Source of the DNA: an uncultured Lachnospiraceae bacterium
Lineage (GTDB): Bacteria > Bacillota > Clostridia > Lachnospirales > Lachnospiraceae
Length of the DNA stretch: 33,854 bases
NCBI GenBank assembly: GCA_905235435.1
Contig: CAJOLD010000026.1
Location: 1 to 33,854 of the forward strand
Direction: 5' to 3'
Shown: in pieces, positions 1 to 7,251 of the stretch
Layout of the letters: each line of letters opens with the position of its first letter
Numbering within the stretch: the stretch's first letter is position 1
The notes under the pieces: generated by a model
What the model saw: only the letters and a program-made list of their open reading frames with translations
The model's database searches: none
Told to the model about the DNA's origin: nothing
Position numbers and translations under genes: made by a program

Positions 1-83
1 GCAAATGCCGGGGCAGTGAGCACAAAGATCGTCAGAAGCAGGATAAAACAGGAAATGATATGTTTACGGGTTCGTTTGATCAT
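1..83 (-). CDS. secreted or lipid-anchored protein, N-terminal fragment
   Basis: Only the first 27 codons lie in the window; the gene continues off the left edge. The peptide begins MIKRTRKHIIS, followed by a hydrophobic stretch and ending in A-P-A-F-A, which is a classical Sec signal peptide with an AxA-type cleavage site. The ATG at 83 is chosen because AAAGGAGG lies just upstream on the minus strand; an ATG five bases earlier runs into a stop after two codons. A promoter sits at 153-181 on the same strand. The mature protein is not visible, so its function cannot be named. It is divergent from the ECF operon. Confidence 0.75.
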   Translation of the reverse strand, partial: MIKRTRKHIISCFILLLTIFVLTAPAF

Positions 84-152
84 GACATGTTACCTCCTTT
101 ACCTCAATCTTGATCCACTGTAAATCCAGATATGTTCCGGATATTTGTCTAT

Positions 153-181
153 ATTTTAGTCCGGCAGCCAGGTCAAGTCAA
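153..181 (-). promoter_or_regulatory. SigA-like promoter of the left-edge secreted-protein gene
   Basis: Read on the minus strand: TTGACT (181-176), a 17-base spacer, then TAAAAT (158-153). It lies about 70 bases upstream of the ATG at 83. An alternative pairing, TTGACC with TATAGA, overlaps the same stretch. Confidence 0.6.
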
Positions 182-204
182 TGACATTCAGGGACTCCCC
201 GGCA

Positions 205-233
205 TTGAAATCCGGCAGGTTTTTCATTATGAT
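205..233 (+). promoter_or_regulatory. SigA-like promoter of the ECF transporter operon
   Basis: TTGAAA (205-210), a 17-base spacer, then TATGAT (228-233). Transcription would start near 240, about 45 bases before the ATG at 284. A leader this short leaves no room for a riboswitch aptamer, which matters because vitamin-type ECF operons are often riboswitch controlled. Confidence 0.65.
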
Positions 234-283
234 ATTATGTGTGGAACATGAACGGAAAAACCACCAGAAACAGGGAGCACCTT

Positions 284-2002
284 ATGAAACGAGAGGAAAA
301 CCCGATCATTGAATTCAGGGACTTTGGGTTCCAGTATTTTTCCCAGGCGGAACCGACCCTGTACGATATTAATCTGAAGATCTACCCGGGGGAAAAGATC
401 CTCATCGTCGGGCCGAGCGGCAGCGGCAAGAGCACCATCGGGCACTGCATCAACGGGCTGATCCCGAATTCCTACCGGGGCGAGATCACGGGCACGCTCT
501 TCATTAACGGCAAGGATACGAAGGGCAGCTCGATCTTTGACCGGTCCGAGCAGGTCGGCACCGTGCTGCAGGACTCGGACGGGCAGTTCGTCGGGCTGAC
601 GGCCGGGGAGGACATCGCGTTCGCCCTGGAAAACGACCGGGTGCCCACGGACAGGATGCGGGAGATCGTCGAAAAGACCGCGAAGATCGTGAAGATCGAC
701 CAGCATCTGAAGGCCTCCCCCTTTGAGCTTTCGGGCGGGCAGAAACAGCGCGTTTCCTTCGCGGGCGTCATGGTGGACGATGTGGACATCCTGCTCTTTG
801 ACGAGCCGCTGGCCAACCTCGATCCGGCCACAGGCAAGACCGCCATCGCCCTGATCGACGATGTCTGGAAGGAATACCACAAGACGGTCGTGATCATCGA
901 ACACCGGCTGGAGGACGTGCTGTACCGGGACGTTGACCGCGTCGTGGTGGTCAATGACGGCCGGATCGTGGCCGACATGTCCCCCGACGAGCTGATGGCG
1001 ACGGACATTCTCCCCGGTCTCGGGATCCGGGAGCCCCTGTACGTCACCGCCATGAAGTACGCCGGCGTCAAAGTGACCCCGGAAATGAAAGCAGGGCGGA
1101 TCGATACGCTGGATATCACTGACGCGAAGGAGCCTCTCCTGGCCTGGTATTCGCAGGATGTCGCGCCGGCACCGGCAAACGACAGGCCCACCATGCTGGA
1201 GGCGCGCAATGTCACCTTCGGCTATACCAGCAGAAGGACCACGCTGGAGGATATCAGCTTTACCGTCCGCGAGGGCGAGATGGTCAGCATCGTCGGTACG
1301 AACGGCGCCGGCAAGACCACGCTGGCCAAGCTGATCTGCGGTTTTGAAAAGATCGATCAGGGCGCCCTGTATTACAAGGGCGAGGACATGGCAGACCGGA
1401 CGATCAAGGAACGCTCCCGGAAGATCGGCTACGTCATGCAGAACCCCAACCAGATGATCTGCAAGCCCATGATCTATGACGAAGTCGCGCTGGGACTGCG
1501 GTACGCCGGCGTGGATGAGGATACGATCAGGGAAAAGGTGGAGCACGCGCTGAAGATCTGCGGCCTGTATCCGTTCCGGAACTGGCCTCTTTCCGCGCTG
1601 AGCTTCGGACAGAAAAAGCGGGTGACCATCGCTTCGATCCTCGTCATGGATGTGGAACTGCTGATCCTCGACGAGCCGACCGCCGGGCAGGATTACCGGC
1701 ATTATACGGAGATCATGGAATTTTTGAAGAGTCTGAATGACCGGGGGATCACGATCATTATCATTACCCATGACATGCATCTGATGCTCGAGTACACGAC
1801 CCGTGCCATCGTCCTCTCCGGGAAGCGCAAGCTCGGCGATACCACACCGGTGGAAGTTCTGACCGACAAAGAGCTGACAGAGAAGGCGGACCTGAAGGTG
1901 ACCTCCCTGTATGAACTGGCGCTGAAGCTCGGCGCAGACGACCCGACGGCCTTCGCGGATCATTTCATCCGGTACGAGACAGAAAGGGGGCGCGCGGTAT
2001 GA
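284..2002 (+). CDS. ECF transporter energy-coupling ATPase, fused EcfA-EcfA'
   Basis: This 572-residue protein holds two ABC ATPase domains in one chain and would power an energy-coupling factor transporter from the cytoplasmic face. The first domain has Walker A GPSGSGKST (about residue 43), signature LSGGQKQR and Walker B LLFDEPLANLD. The second has Walker A GTNGAGKTT (about 338), signature LSFGQKKR and Walker B LILDEPTAGQD. The linker fits the DUF3744-type fused ATPases that accompany UPF0397/PF07155 S components. The start at ATG 284 is chosen over GTG 239 and ATG 248 because AGGGAG lies at the right spacing, and 239 falls at the predicted transcription start. It overlaps the ecfT start by ATGA, so the two are translationally coupled. 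The substrate is set by the S component, not by this protein. Confidence 0.93.
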   Translation: MKREENPIIEFRDFGFQYFSQAEPTLYDINLKIYPGEKILIVGPSGSGKSTIGHCINGLIPNSYRGEITGTLFINGKDTKGSSIFDRSEQVGTVLQDSDGQFVGLTAGEDIAFALENDRVPTDRMREIVEKTAKIVKIDQHLKASPFELSGGQKQRVSFAGVMVDDVDILLFDEPLANLDPATGKTAIALIDDVWKEYHKTVVIIEHRLEDVLYRDVDRVVVVNDGRIVADMSPDELMATDILPGLGIREPLYVTAMKYAGVKVTPEMKAGRIDTLDITDAKEPLLAWYSQDVAPAPANDRPTMLEARNVTFGYTSRRTTLEDISFTVREGEMVSIVGTNGAGKTTLAKLICGFEKIDQGALYYKGEDMADRTIKERSRKIGYVMQNPNQMICKPMIYDEVALGLRYAGVDEDTIREKVEHALKICGLYPFRNWPLSALSFGQKKRVTIASILVMDVELLILDEPTAGQDYRHYTEIMEFLKSLNDRGITIIIITHDMHLMLEYTTRAIVLSGKRKLGDTTPVEVLTDKELTEKADLKVTSLYELALKLGADDPTAFADHFIRYETERGRAV

Positions 2003-2835
2003 AGACCAATCTGTTCGATTACAGAGAACGCGACAACCTGATCTTCAATCTCTCCGGACTGTCGAAGCTGATCTGCTTTATCTGTATGTCCGTCGCGGTC
2101 ATGCTCTCCTACGACATCCGGTATATTCTTTTCGTCACTGTGCTCTCTCTGCTCTTTTTCAGGATATCAGAGCTGAGATTTGGTCAGATCCGGCTGATGC
2201 TGATCTACGTGGCGATCTTTCTGGCCATCAACTTTATCCTGACCTTTTTGTTCAGCCCGCTCTACGGAACCGAGCTCTACGGCACCCGGCATGACCTGCT
2301 GCGCATTACAAGCCGGTACGTCATCACCCAGGAGCAGCTGCTCTACCAGGTGACCAAGACCTGCAAATATTTATCGATGGTCCCGCTCGGCATGCTGTTT
2401 CTTCTGACGACAAACCCCAGTGAATTTGCCGCGTCACTGAACCGGGCATTTGTCCCCTACAAGGTCTGCTGCGTGCTCTCCCTGACGCTGCGGTATTTTC
2501 CGGACATCATCCGCGACTACCACAGCATTTCGCTGGCACAGCAGAGCCGCGGCCTGGACTTCTCCAAGAAGGAGAAGCTCTTCACACGGGTGAAGAATAT
2601 GTTCAACGTCCTGCTTCCGCTGATCCTCTCGACGCTCGACCGCGTTACCGTCGTCAGCAACGCGATGGATCTGCGCGGTTTCGGCAAGGAGAAAAAACGC
2701 ACCTGGTACGTGGCAAAGCCGCTCGTGGGGAAGGATATCGCCGCCATTGCCCTGGGCATCGCGATCCTGGCCGGATCCATCTATATGACCAACGTCGTCA
2801 ACGGTTCCAGATTCTGGAATCCATTTATTGCATAA
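1999..2835 (+). CDS. ecfT: ECF transporter transmembrane coupling protein EcfT
   Basis: This 278-residue membrane protein is the T component that links the ATPases to the substrate-binding S subunit. Several hydrophobic helices fill the N-terminal half and one closes the C-terminus. The two diagnostic A-x3-R-G coupling motifs are present: AQQSRG and AMDLRG, in the cytoplasmic helical region. The ATG overlaps the end of the fused ATPase by four bases, and AAAGGGGG upstream serves as the ribosome binding site. Length and motifs are normal for the family (CbiQ/EcfT). Confidence 0.93.
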   Translation: MKTNLFDYRERDNLIFNLSGLSKLICFICMSVAVMLSYDIRYILFVTVLSLLFFRISELRFGQIRLMLIYVAIFLAINFILTFLFSPLYGTELYGTRHDLLRITSRYVITQEQLLYQVTKTCKYLSMVPLGMLFLLTTNPSEFAASLNRAFVPYKVCCVLSLTLRYFPDIIRDYHSISLAQQSRGLDFSKKEKLFTRVKNMFNVLLPLILSTLDRVTVVSNAMDLRGFGKEKKRTWYVAKPLVGKDIAAIALGIAILAGSIYMTNVVNGSRFWNPFIA

Positions 2836-2855
2836 ACGGTACGCAAGGAGGCACT

Positions 2856-3725
2856 ATGAAACCGATACTCGTCTTTCAGACAGATTTTACTTACAAGGAA
2901 GGAGCGGTCAGCTCCATGTACGGCGTCGTCAAATCGGTGGACCGTGAACTGGAGATCATGGACGGAACGCATGAGCTGCCGCAGTACGATACCTGGAGCG
3001 CCAGCTACCGGCTCTACCAGAGCCTTCCCTTCTGGCCGGAGGGAACGATCTATGTATCCGTGGTGGATCCCGGTGTAGGGACCGCCAGACGGGCCTGCGT
3101 GGCCCGCACCTCTTCCGGCCACTATGTGGTGACGCCGGATAACGGCACGCTGACTCATATCGACAAGTATATCGGGATCGAAGAGGTCCGTGAGATCGAT
3201 GAACGCGTAAACCGTCTGCGGGGCAAGGATACCGAGGAGGTCGCCATCTTCCACGGACGGGATCTGTTCGGTTACACCGCGGCGAGGCTTGCTTCGGGCA
3301 TCATCGATTATGAAGGCGTCGGCCCTGCCTACCCCGTTTCGGAGATCGTCCGTCATCCCCTGCTCGAGCCGGTCATAGAGCCCGGCCACGTCAGCGGGAT
3401 CTTTGAGATCGACGATCCCAATTTCGGCAATCTGTGGACCAACATCCCGACGCGCGCCTTTATCGATGCCGGTTTTGCCTACGGCGAAGAGCTGTATGTT
3501 CGGATCCGGCACGAGGGCAGGGAAGTCTTTTCCGAAAGGACGGCTTTTGTGAAAAGTTTCGGTTATGTTGAGAAAGGATCTCCCTTAGTGTATAATAATG
3601 AACTGATGAGAATCGGTATGGCCGTCAGTCAGGGAAGTCTGACCAGAACTTACGGGCTGGGGTACGGACCCGATTGGACAGTGGAGTTTACAATAGATTC
3701 AAGGGAAAGAGAGAGGAAAGAATAA
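2856..3725 (+). CDS. SAM hydrolase (S-adenosyl-L-methionine hydroxide adenosyltransferase, DUF62)
   Basis: This 289-residue protein belongs to the DUF62 family, related to the SAM-dependent fluorinase and chlorinase. Characterised non-halogenating members use water to split SAM into adenosine and methionine. The family's Asp-Arg-His water-activating triad appears as D71 (in VVDPGVGT), R78 (in GTARR) and H133 (in FHGRDLF); the D-to-R spacing of seven matches the archaeal enzymes. The N-terminal TDF motif and a C-terminal barrel-like half are present, and the length is typical. The start is ATG 2856, preceded by AAGGAGG. It lies 20 bases after ecfT and one base before the S component, so it belongs to the transporter operon. 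This suggests, but does not prove, that the transported molecule is linked to adenosine, methionine or SAM metabolism. A near-consensus promoter lies inside its 3' end. Confidence 0.88.
   Translation: MKPILVFQTDFTYKEGAVSSMYGVVKSVDRELEIMDGTHELPQYDTWSASYRLYQSLPFWPEGTIYVSVVDPGVGTARRACVARTSSGHYVVTPDNGTLTHIDKYIGIEEVREIDERVNRLRGKDTEEVAIFHGRDLFGYTAARLASGIIDYEGVGPAYPVSEIVRHPLLEPVIEPGHVSGIFEIDDPNFGNLWTNIPTRAFIDAGFAYGEELYVRIRHEGREVFSERTAFVKSFGYVEKGSPLVYNNELMRIGMAVSQGSLTRTYGLGYGPDWTVEFTIDSRERERKE
3568..3596 (+). promoter_or_regulatory. near-consensus promoter inside the SAM hydrolase gene
   Basis: TTGAGA (3568-3573), a 17-base spacer, then a perfect TATAAT (3591-3596), within the last 160 bases of the SAM hydrolase coding sequence. 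A transcript would begin near 3603 and carry only the S-component gene at 3727. S subunits often need different dosage from the A and T subunits, so a separate promoter is plausible. It could also be a chance match. Confidence 0.5.
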
Positions 3726-3726
3726 C

Positions 3727-4293
3727 ATGGAAAAAAAGAAACTGTTTTCATTTAACACCAAAACGCTTGTAGCGACAGCCCTCGGTGCTGCTCTGTTTAC
3801 AGTGCTGTTCATGTACATCAAGATCCCGACCGGTATCCCGGAGACAGAGATCCAGACAGCTTACGGCGTAGGCGGCTTCTTCGCCGCACTCTTCGGACCG
3901 CTCGCCGGATTCCTGATCCAGTTCATCGGTCATGCCATTTCCGACTCGGTGCAGTACGGCTCCGCCTGGTGGAGCTGGGTCATCGCCAGCGGCGTAGAAG
4001 GATTCATCGTCGGTCTCTCCTTCACGAAGCTTAAGGTAGAGGAAGGCGTCTTCGACAGCAAGGGGATCATCTATTTTAACGTCATTCAGGTCATCGCCAA
4101 CGCGTTTTCCTGGATCCTTCTTGCTCCGATCCTGGACATCGTGATCTATTCGGAGCCCGCCAATCTGGTCTTCACGCAGGGCGCCGTCGCGGCGCTCTCC
4201 AATGCCGTTTCCACCGGTGTGATCGGAACCATCCTGCTGCTGATCTACAGCCGCACCAGATCCAAGAGCGGAAGCCTTTCCAGGGAAGACTGA
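3727..4293 (+). CDS. ECF transporter S component, UPF0397/PF07155 type
   Basis: This 188-residue integral membrane protein is the substrate-capture subunit of the ECF transporter encoded upstream. It begins with a short cationic segment followed by A-L-G-A-A-L-F, then the conserved blocks FFAALFGPLAGFLIQFIGHA and YGSAWWSWVIASG, typical of the PF07155 family. Databases label this family as a riboflavin-type S component, and comparative genomics has also linked it to hydroxymethylpyrimidine. I see no riboswitch to decide between them, and the SAM hydrolase next door hints at something else. The ATG at 3727 follows GAGAGGAAAG and starts one base after the SAM hydrolase stop. An internal promoter at 3568-3596 may give it extra expression. 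Confidence 0.88.
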   Translation: MEKKKLFSFNTKTLVATALGAALFTVLFMYIKIPTGIPETEIQTAYGVGGFFAALFGPLAGFLIQFIGHAISDSVQYGSAWWSWVIASGVEGFIVGLSFTKLKVEEGVFDSKGIIYFNVIQVIANAFSWILLAPILDIVIYSEPANLVFTQGAVAALSNAVSTGVIGTILLLIYSRTRSKSGSLSRED

Positions 4294-4317
4294 CGCACAG
4301 ATAACGGTCAAAACGCG

Positions 4318-4354
4318 CAGGGACGTGAGTCATCATGACTCACGTCCCTGTTTT
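4318..4354 (+). terminator. intrinsic terminator of the ECF operon, probably shared
   Basis: A perfect 15-base-pair stem (4318-4332 with 4336-4350) around a TCA loop, followed by TTTTGATT. It lies 25 bases after the S-component stop. On the minus strand the same hairpin is followed by CGCGTTTT, so it may also stop the leftward gene that ends at 4363, though less strongly. Confidence 0.85.
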
Positions 4355-4362
4355 GATTCCTA

Positions 4363-6495
4363 TCAGAAGCGCCCTGTATCCGTCATCGAAAGCGACGCGT
4401 CCGGTCCCCAGCCGGAGCCGCCGATGGGCTGCACCAGGACCTGTATCTTCGTCACCTTGCCGGCATATTTCCATCCGTTAAGATCCACGCTGACGGGGAC
4501 CGCTGCTCCCGCCGTGACCGCCGTTTCCGCGTCCAGAACATTATTCCCGCTGAAAAACCGCAGTTTGAGAAGGACCTTGCCGCCGGCGGAGCCGGAGACC
4601 TTCACGGTCGTACAGAAACGGGGATATTTGCTGAAGCTGATCCGGTTTTTGAAGGTCTGCGAAAATCCCCAGAGCGCGTTCCGGTTCCGCGAGCCGTCAT
4701 GCAGCACAAGATAGCCGCCCTCCGTCTTCTTTCTTCCGGCCTGCGCGCCGTACGCGCGCCATTTATCCGCGACTTTGGCCTTTTTCGAGTAGGTCTTTAC
4801 GATCTTCGGCGTCCTTTTTGCGGCGCTGTAGGTCTTGTATTTGCCGGCGTCATAATGATCAAAGACATCCTTCCAGCTTTTCTGCCCGATCTCGTCCAGG
4901 ACAAACGCCGAGACCTCCTCCGTCCGGCTGCTGTCCATGTACTTGAAGACGTCCCAGGACTCCTTCTTTCCGGAGGCGGATTCCACGGCCCCGGCAGCAT
5001 TCGTCCAGAGGCCGAGATTAAGCCCCTGCGCGATCTCCGCGCTGTGATCCACATGGCGGTTCATGATGAACGAGTCGACCATCTTGTTATTCTCCGCGAT
5101 CCTGTAGCTGTACGCGATCGCGGCTGCCTGCGCCCTCTGGACGTCCCTCTGCTGCTGGAGGGACGTATATCCCTGCTCGGAAAGGATGACCCGGTGCTTT
5201 GACCCGTAGGTCTTTCGGATGTAATCCGTGAGGATGGAAAGGTTGCCCATGTTGACAACGGGCGAGGAAAGGGACTGCGTCACCTGCCCGTTCGTGTTCA
5301 GCCAGAATCTCGGTTCCGTCAGCGGACTGCCGTAGGGATGGTAGGCGAGGTTCCAGGTGATGTCCCCGCCGGCCTTCACCGCCGCGGCGAAAGCATCCAG
5401 CATGCTGCGCGCGGAGAACGTCCCCGGCACACCGTTCGTGTTCCACAGATGATCCAGGGAGAGATACACCCGCGCATTGGAGTAAATACTGGTGACCGTC
5501 TGATACGTCAGGCGGAACTCGGCCGCGCAGATCTTCGCGTACTGCTTCAGCGGTTTTTCCCCGGCGTAATGATATACCCGGTAATTGTTGACCTCATTGC
5601 CGACGATCCAGTTTACGATCCGCCCGTGCGCTCCGTTCTTTGCGCTGTACCGGGACGCAAGATACGAAAGGCAGGCCTGCAGCTGCTCTCTGGCCTTCGC
5701 GGTCTGCGTATTCCATGCGTAATAGCTGTGGCCCTGCTGTCTGCCGGACGCGTGGATCAGATAGGTCAGATCGTCCCTCCAGGAAAGGAGAAGGATGGCT
5801 GAATTTACGGACCCGGTCTCCCGCAGCGGTGCCAGCTGCTGATCATAATAATTGATCACGTACTTCGGGAACCACCAGGTCTTCCCGTGATAACGATAAG
5901 AATAGGAACTCTCACTGTTCCTCATGGACGGGGTGGCGATCATGGCCGCCAGATCGATATTCACGACGGAATGCTTTACATTCAGCTCCACCGCGTCCTC
6001 CACCATGGTGGGGGCTACCTGCAGGCCCTTCTTGGAAGATGCCTTCGGGAACTTGTACTTATACTTTGCCGTCTTTTTCAGTCCCGTGACAAAGCGGAAG
6101 CCGCTGATCGCCGAATAAGAACCGCTCTTATTCTTCTGGGCGATCACATATTTTTTATACAGGCCGCTGTCGCTTGTGCTTTTATGCAGCGGGACCGAAA
6201 AGGTGACCGACGCCGCTTTCTTTCTGCTCTGCAGAGGCCTGTCGGAAGCCTTCAGGCTGCTCCGGCCAAAGGGAAGCGCAAAGAGATAGCAGCTTTTTCC
6301 GTAGACTTTTGAGACGGATGGTATGCGCACTTTGACCGATACCCTTGTCGCCGAAGTCAGACGGCAGCTGACGATCTTTGCCGGTTTTGCCTGCGCTGCC
6401 TGCGCCGTATCCGCAGCAGGCGCCAGCAGAAACAGGACGGCCAGCAGCACGGCGAAAATGCGCAGCCTCTTTATCAGTTTTTCCAACACATCCAT
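4363..6495 (-). CDS. secreted DUF5722-type glycoside hydrolase-like protein
   Basis: This 710-residue protein is exported: after MDVLEKLIKRLR comes a hydrophobic core ending near A-Q-A-A-Q-A. Roughly residues 35-170 form a beta-rich N-terminal region; a barrel-like domain follows, and the last 130 residues look like a carbohydrate-binding beta sandwich. Two segments resemble clan-A glycosidases: IVGNEVNN with E301 (possible acid/base) and ILSEQGYTS with E440 (possible nucleophile). The architecture matches DUF5722 proteins as I know them; the substrate is unknown. The ATG at 6495 is preferred over the upstream TTG at 6540, because 6540 lies inside the promoter and GAGGGAG precedes 6495. It is a single-gene unit with a perfect consensus promoter, divergent from the polyamine operon. 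Confidence 0.75.
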   Translation of the reverse strand: MDVLEKLIKRLRIFAVLLAVLFLLAPAADTAQAAQAKPAKIVSCRLTSATRVSVKVRIPSVSKVYGKSCYLFALPFGRSSLKASDRPLQSRKKAASVTFSVPLHKSTSDSGLYKKYVIAQKNKSGSYSAISGFRFVTGLKKTAKYKYKFPKASSKKGLQVAPTMVEDAVELNVKHSVVNIDLAAMIATPSMRNSESSYSYRYHGKTWWFPKYVINYYDQQLAPLRETGSVNSAILLLSWRDDLTYLIHASGRQQGHSYYAWNTQTAKAREQLQACLSYLASRYSAKNGAHGRIVNWIVGNEVNNYRVYHYAGEKPLKQYAKICAAEFRLTYQTVTSIYSNARVYLSLDHLWNTNGVPGTFSARSMLDAFAAAVKAGGDITWNLAYHPYGSPLTEPRFWLNTNGQVTQSLSSPVVNMGNLSILTDYIRKTYGSKHRVILSEQGYTSLQQQRDVQRAQAAAIAYSYRIAENNKMVDSFIMNRHVDHSAEIAQGLNLGLWTNAAGAVESASGKKESWDVFKYMDSSRTEEVSAFVLDEIGQKSWKDVFDHYDAGKYKTYSAAKRTPKIVKTYSKKAKVADKWRAYGAQAGRKKTEGGYLVLHDGSRNRNALWGFSQTFKNRISFSKYPRFCTTVKVSGSAGGKVLLKLRFFSGNNVLDAETAVTAGAAVPVSVDLNGWKYAGKVTKIQVLVQPIGGSGWGPDASLSMTDTGRF

Positions 6496-6539
6496 ATCTT
6501 TCTCCCTCACTGTCCCTCCTGCAGATCCGGGACGATTCA

Positions 6540-6568
6540 ATTATATGTTCCGGCAAAACCAGTGTCAA
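6540..6568 (-). promoter_or_regulatory. perfect consensus promoter of the DUF5722 gene
   Basis: On the minus strand: TTGACA (6568-6563), a 17-base spacer, TATAAT (6545-6540). Both hexamers match the SigA consensus exactly. The start of transcription would fall near 6533, giving a leader of about 38 bases with GGAGGG and GAGGGAG motifs before ATG 6495. This predicts strong constitutive expression unless a repressor acts. Confidence 0.85.
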
Positions 6569-6577
6569 ACTCCGTGG

Positions 6578-6605
6578 TTGACTTTTGGTTTAGTAATAGT
6601 ATAAT
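6578..6605 (+). promoter_or_regulatory. promoter of the XRE-potABCD operon
   Basis: TTGACT (6578-6583), a 16-base spacer, then TATAAT (6600-6605). It lies back to back with the promoter of the leftward gene, with only nine bases between the two -35 boxes. A GGTTTAG half-site lies in the spacer. Confidence 0.75.
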
Positions 6606-6644
6606 TGGCTTTGTTGCGGTGTCTCGGTTTAGGAAAACTAAACC
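6587..6644 (+). promoter_or_regulatory. likely operator of the XRE-cupin regulator (GGTTTAG palindrome plus half-site)
   Basis: A perfect palindrome, GGTTTAG-N5-CTAAACC (6626-6644), sits about 20 bases downstream of the -10 box. A second GGTTTAG (6587-6593) lies between the -35 and -10 boxes, in the same orientation as the left arm and 39 bases upstream of it. A repressor on both sites would block promoter binding and escape. The simplest candidate is the regulator encoded immediately downstream, acting on its own operon. Confidence 0.65.
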
Positions 6645-6687
6645 TGAAATATAAGAACGCTTAATCAAGGGTGTTAAGAAGGCTGTT

Positions 6688-7236
6688 ATGAATTTGGATG
6701 AGTATATCGGAAATAAGATCAGAGAGCTGCGGAACCAGTACGGGCTGACCCAGGAGGAGCTGGCGGACCGGACGGAGCTGACGAAGGGCTTTATCTCCCA
6801 GCTGGAGAGGGGCCTGAGCTCGGCCTCTGTGGCGACGCTGTCGGATATCGTGACGTGCCTGGGATCCAACCTGTCGGACTTTTTCCGGGAGGAAGCCGGC
6901 ACGCAGATGGTGTTCGGCGAGAAGGATGTTTCCACGAAGGTGGACAGAGACGGCAACACCATCAAATGGCTGGTCCCCACCGCGCAGCGGCGGAGCATGG
7001 AGCCGATCCTGGTCACGCTCAAGCCGGGGCAGTCGCTGGACGAGGACAAGCCTCACGAGGGCGAGGAGTTCGGCTATGTGCTGAGCGGCAGCATCATCCT
7101 GCACTACGGCGACCAGGCTTACCCGGTGCATGCCGGTGAAAGCTTTATCTATGAAACCGATCACAGCCACTACTTAAGCGGCTCACCGGACGGCGAGGCC
7201 ACCGTACTGTGGATCAGCTGTCCGCCCAGTTTTTAA
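6688..7236 (+). CDS. XRE-family regulator with cupin sensor domain, polyamine operon
   Basis: This 182-residue regulator has an N-terminal helix-turn-helix of the XRE/lambda-repressor class (residues 5-62, containing LTQEELADRTELTKGFISQLERG) and a C-terminal cupin barrel (about 105-178, with PHEGEEFGYVLSG and a later HAGESF motif). The architecture matches PuuR-like and related regulators that control polyamine genes. It is the first gene of the potABCD operon, 15 bases before potA. The palindrome in its leader makes autoregulation likely. The ligand, possibly a polyamine or derivative held in the cupin, is inferred from context only. Confidence 0.87.
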   Translation: MNLDEYIGNKIRELRNQYGLTQEELADRTELTKGFISQLERGLSSASVATLSDIVTCLGSNLSDFFREEAGTQMVFGEKDVSTKVDRDGNTIKWLVPTAQRRSMEPILVTLKPGQSLDEDKPHEGEEFGYVLSGSIILHYGDQAYPVHAGESFIYETDHSHYLSGSPDGEATVLWISCPPSF

Positions 7237-7251
7237 GCAGGAGAAAGATCC

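Noticed and set aside
84-283. riboswitch upstream of the ECF operon
   Set aside because: The predicted transcription start near 240 leaves about 45 bases of leader, and I see no conserved FMN, TPP or SAM aptamer motif in the 200-base gap.
227-1963. 578-codon open frame on the minus strand opposite the fused EcfA gene
   Set aside because: It is a shadow of a GC-rich gene: no ribosome binding site, no recognisable domain, an odd His/Asp/Arg-rich composition, and the plus-strand frame has full ABC motifs.
6496-6540. longer N-terminus for the DUF5722 protein starting at TTG 6540
   Set aside because: That codon lies within the -10 box of a perfect promoter, so it is not transcribed; ATG 6495 has GAGGGAG and starts a normal signal peptide.
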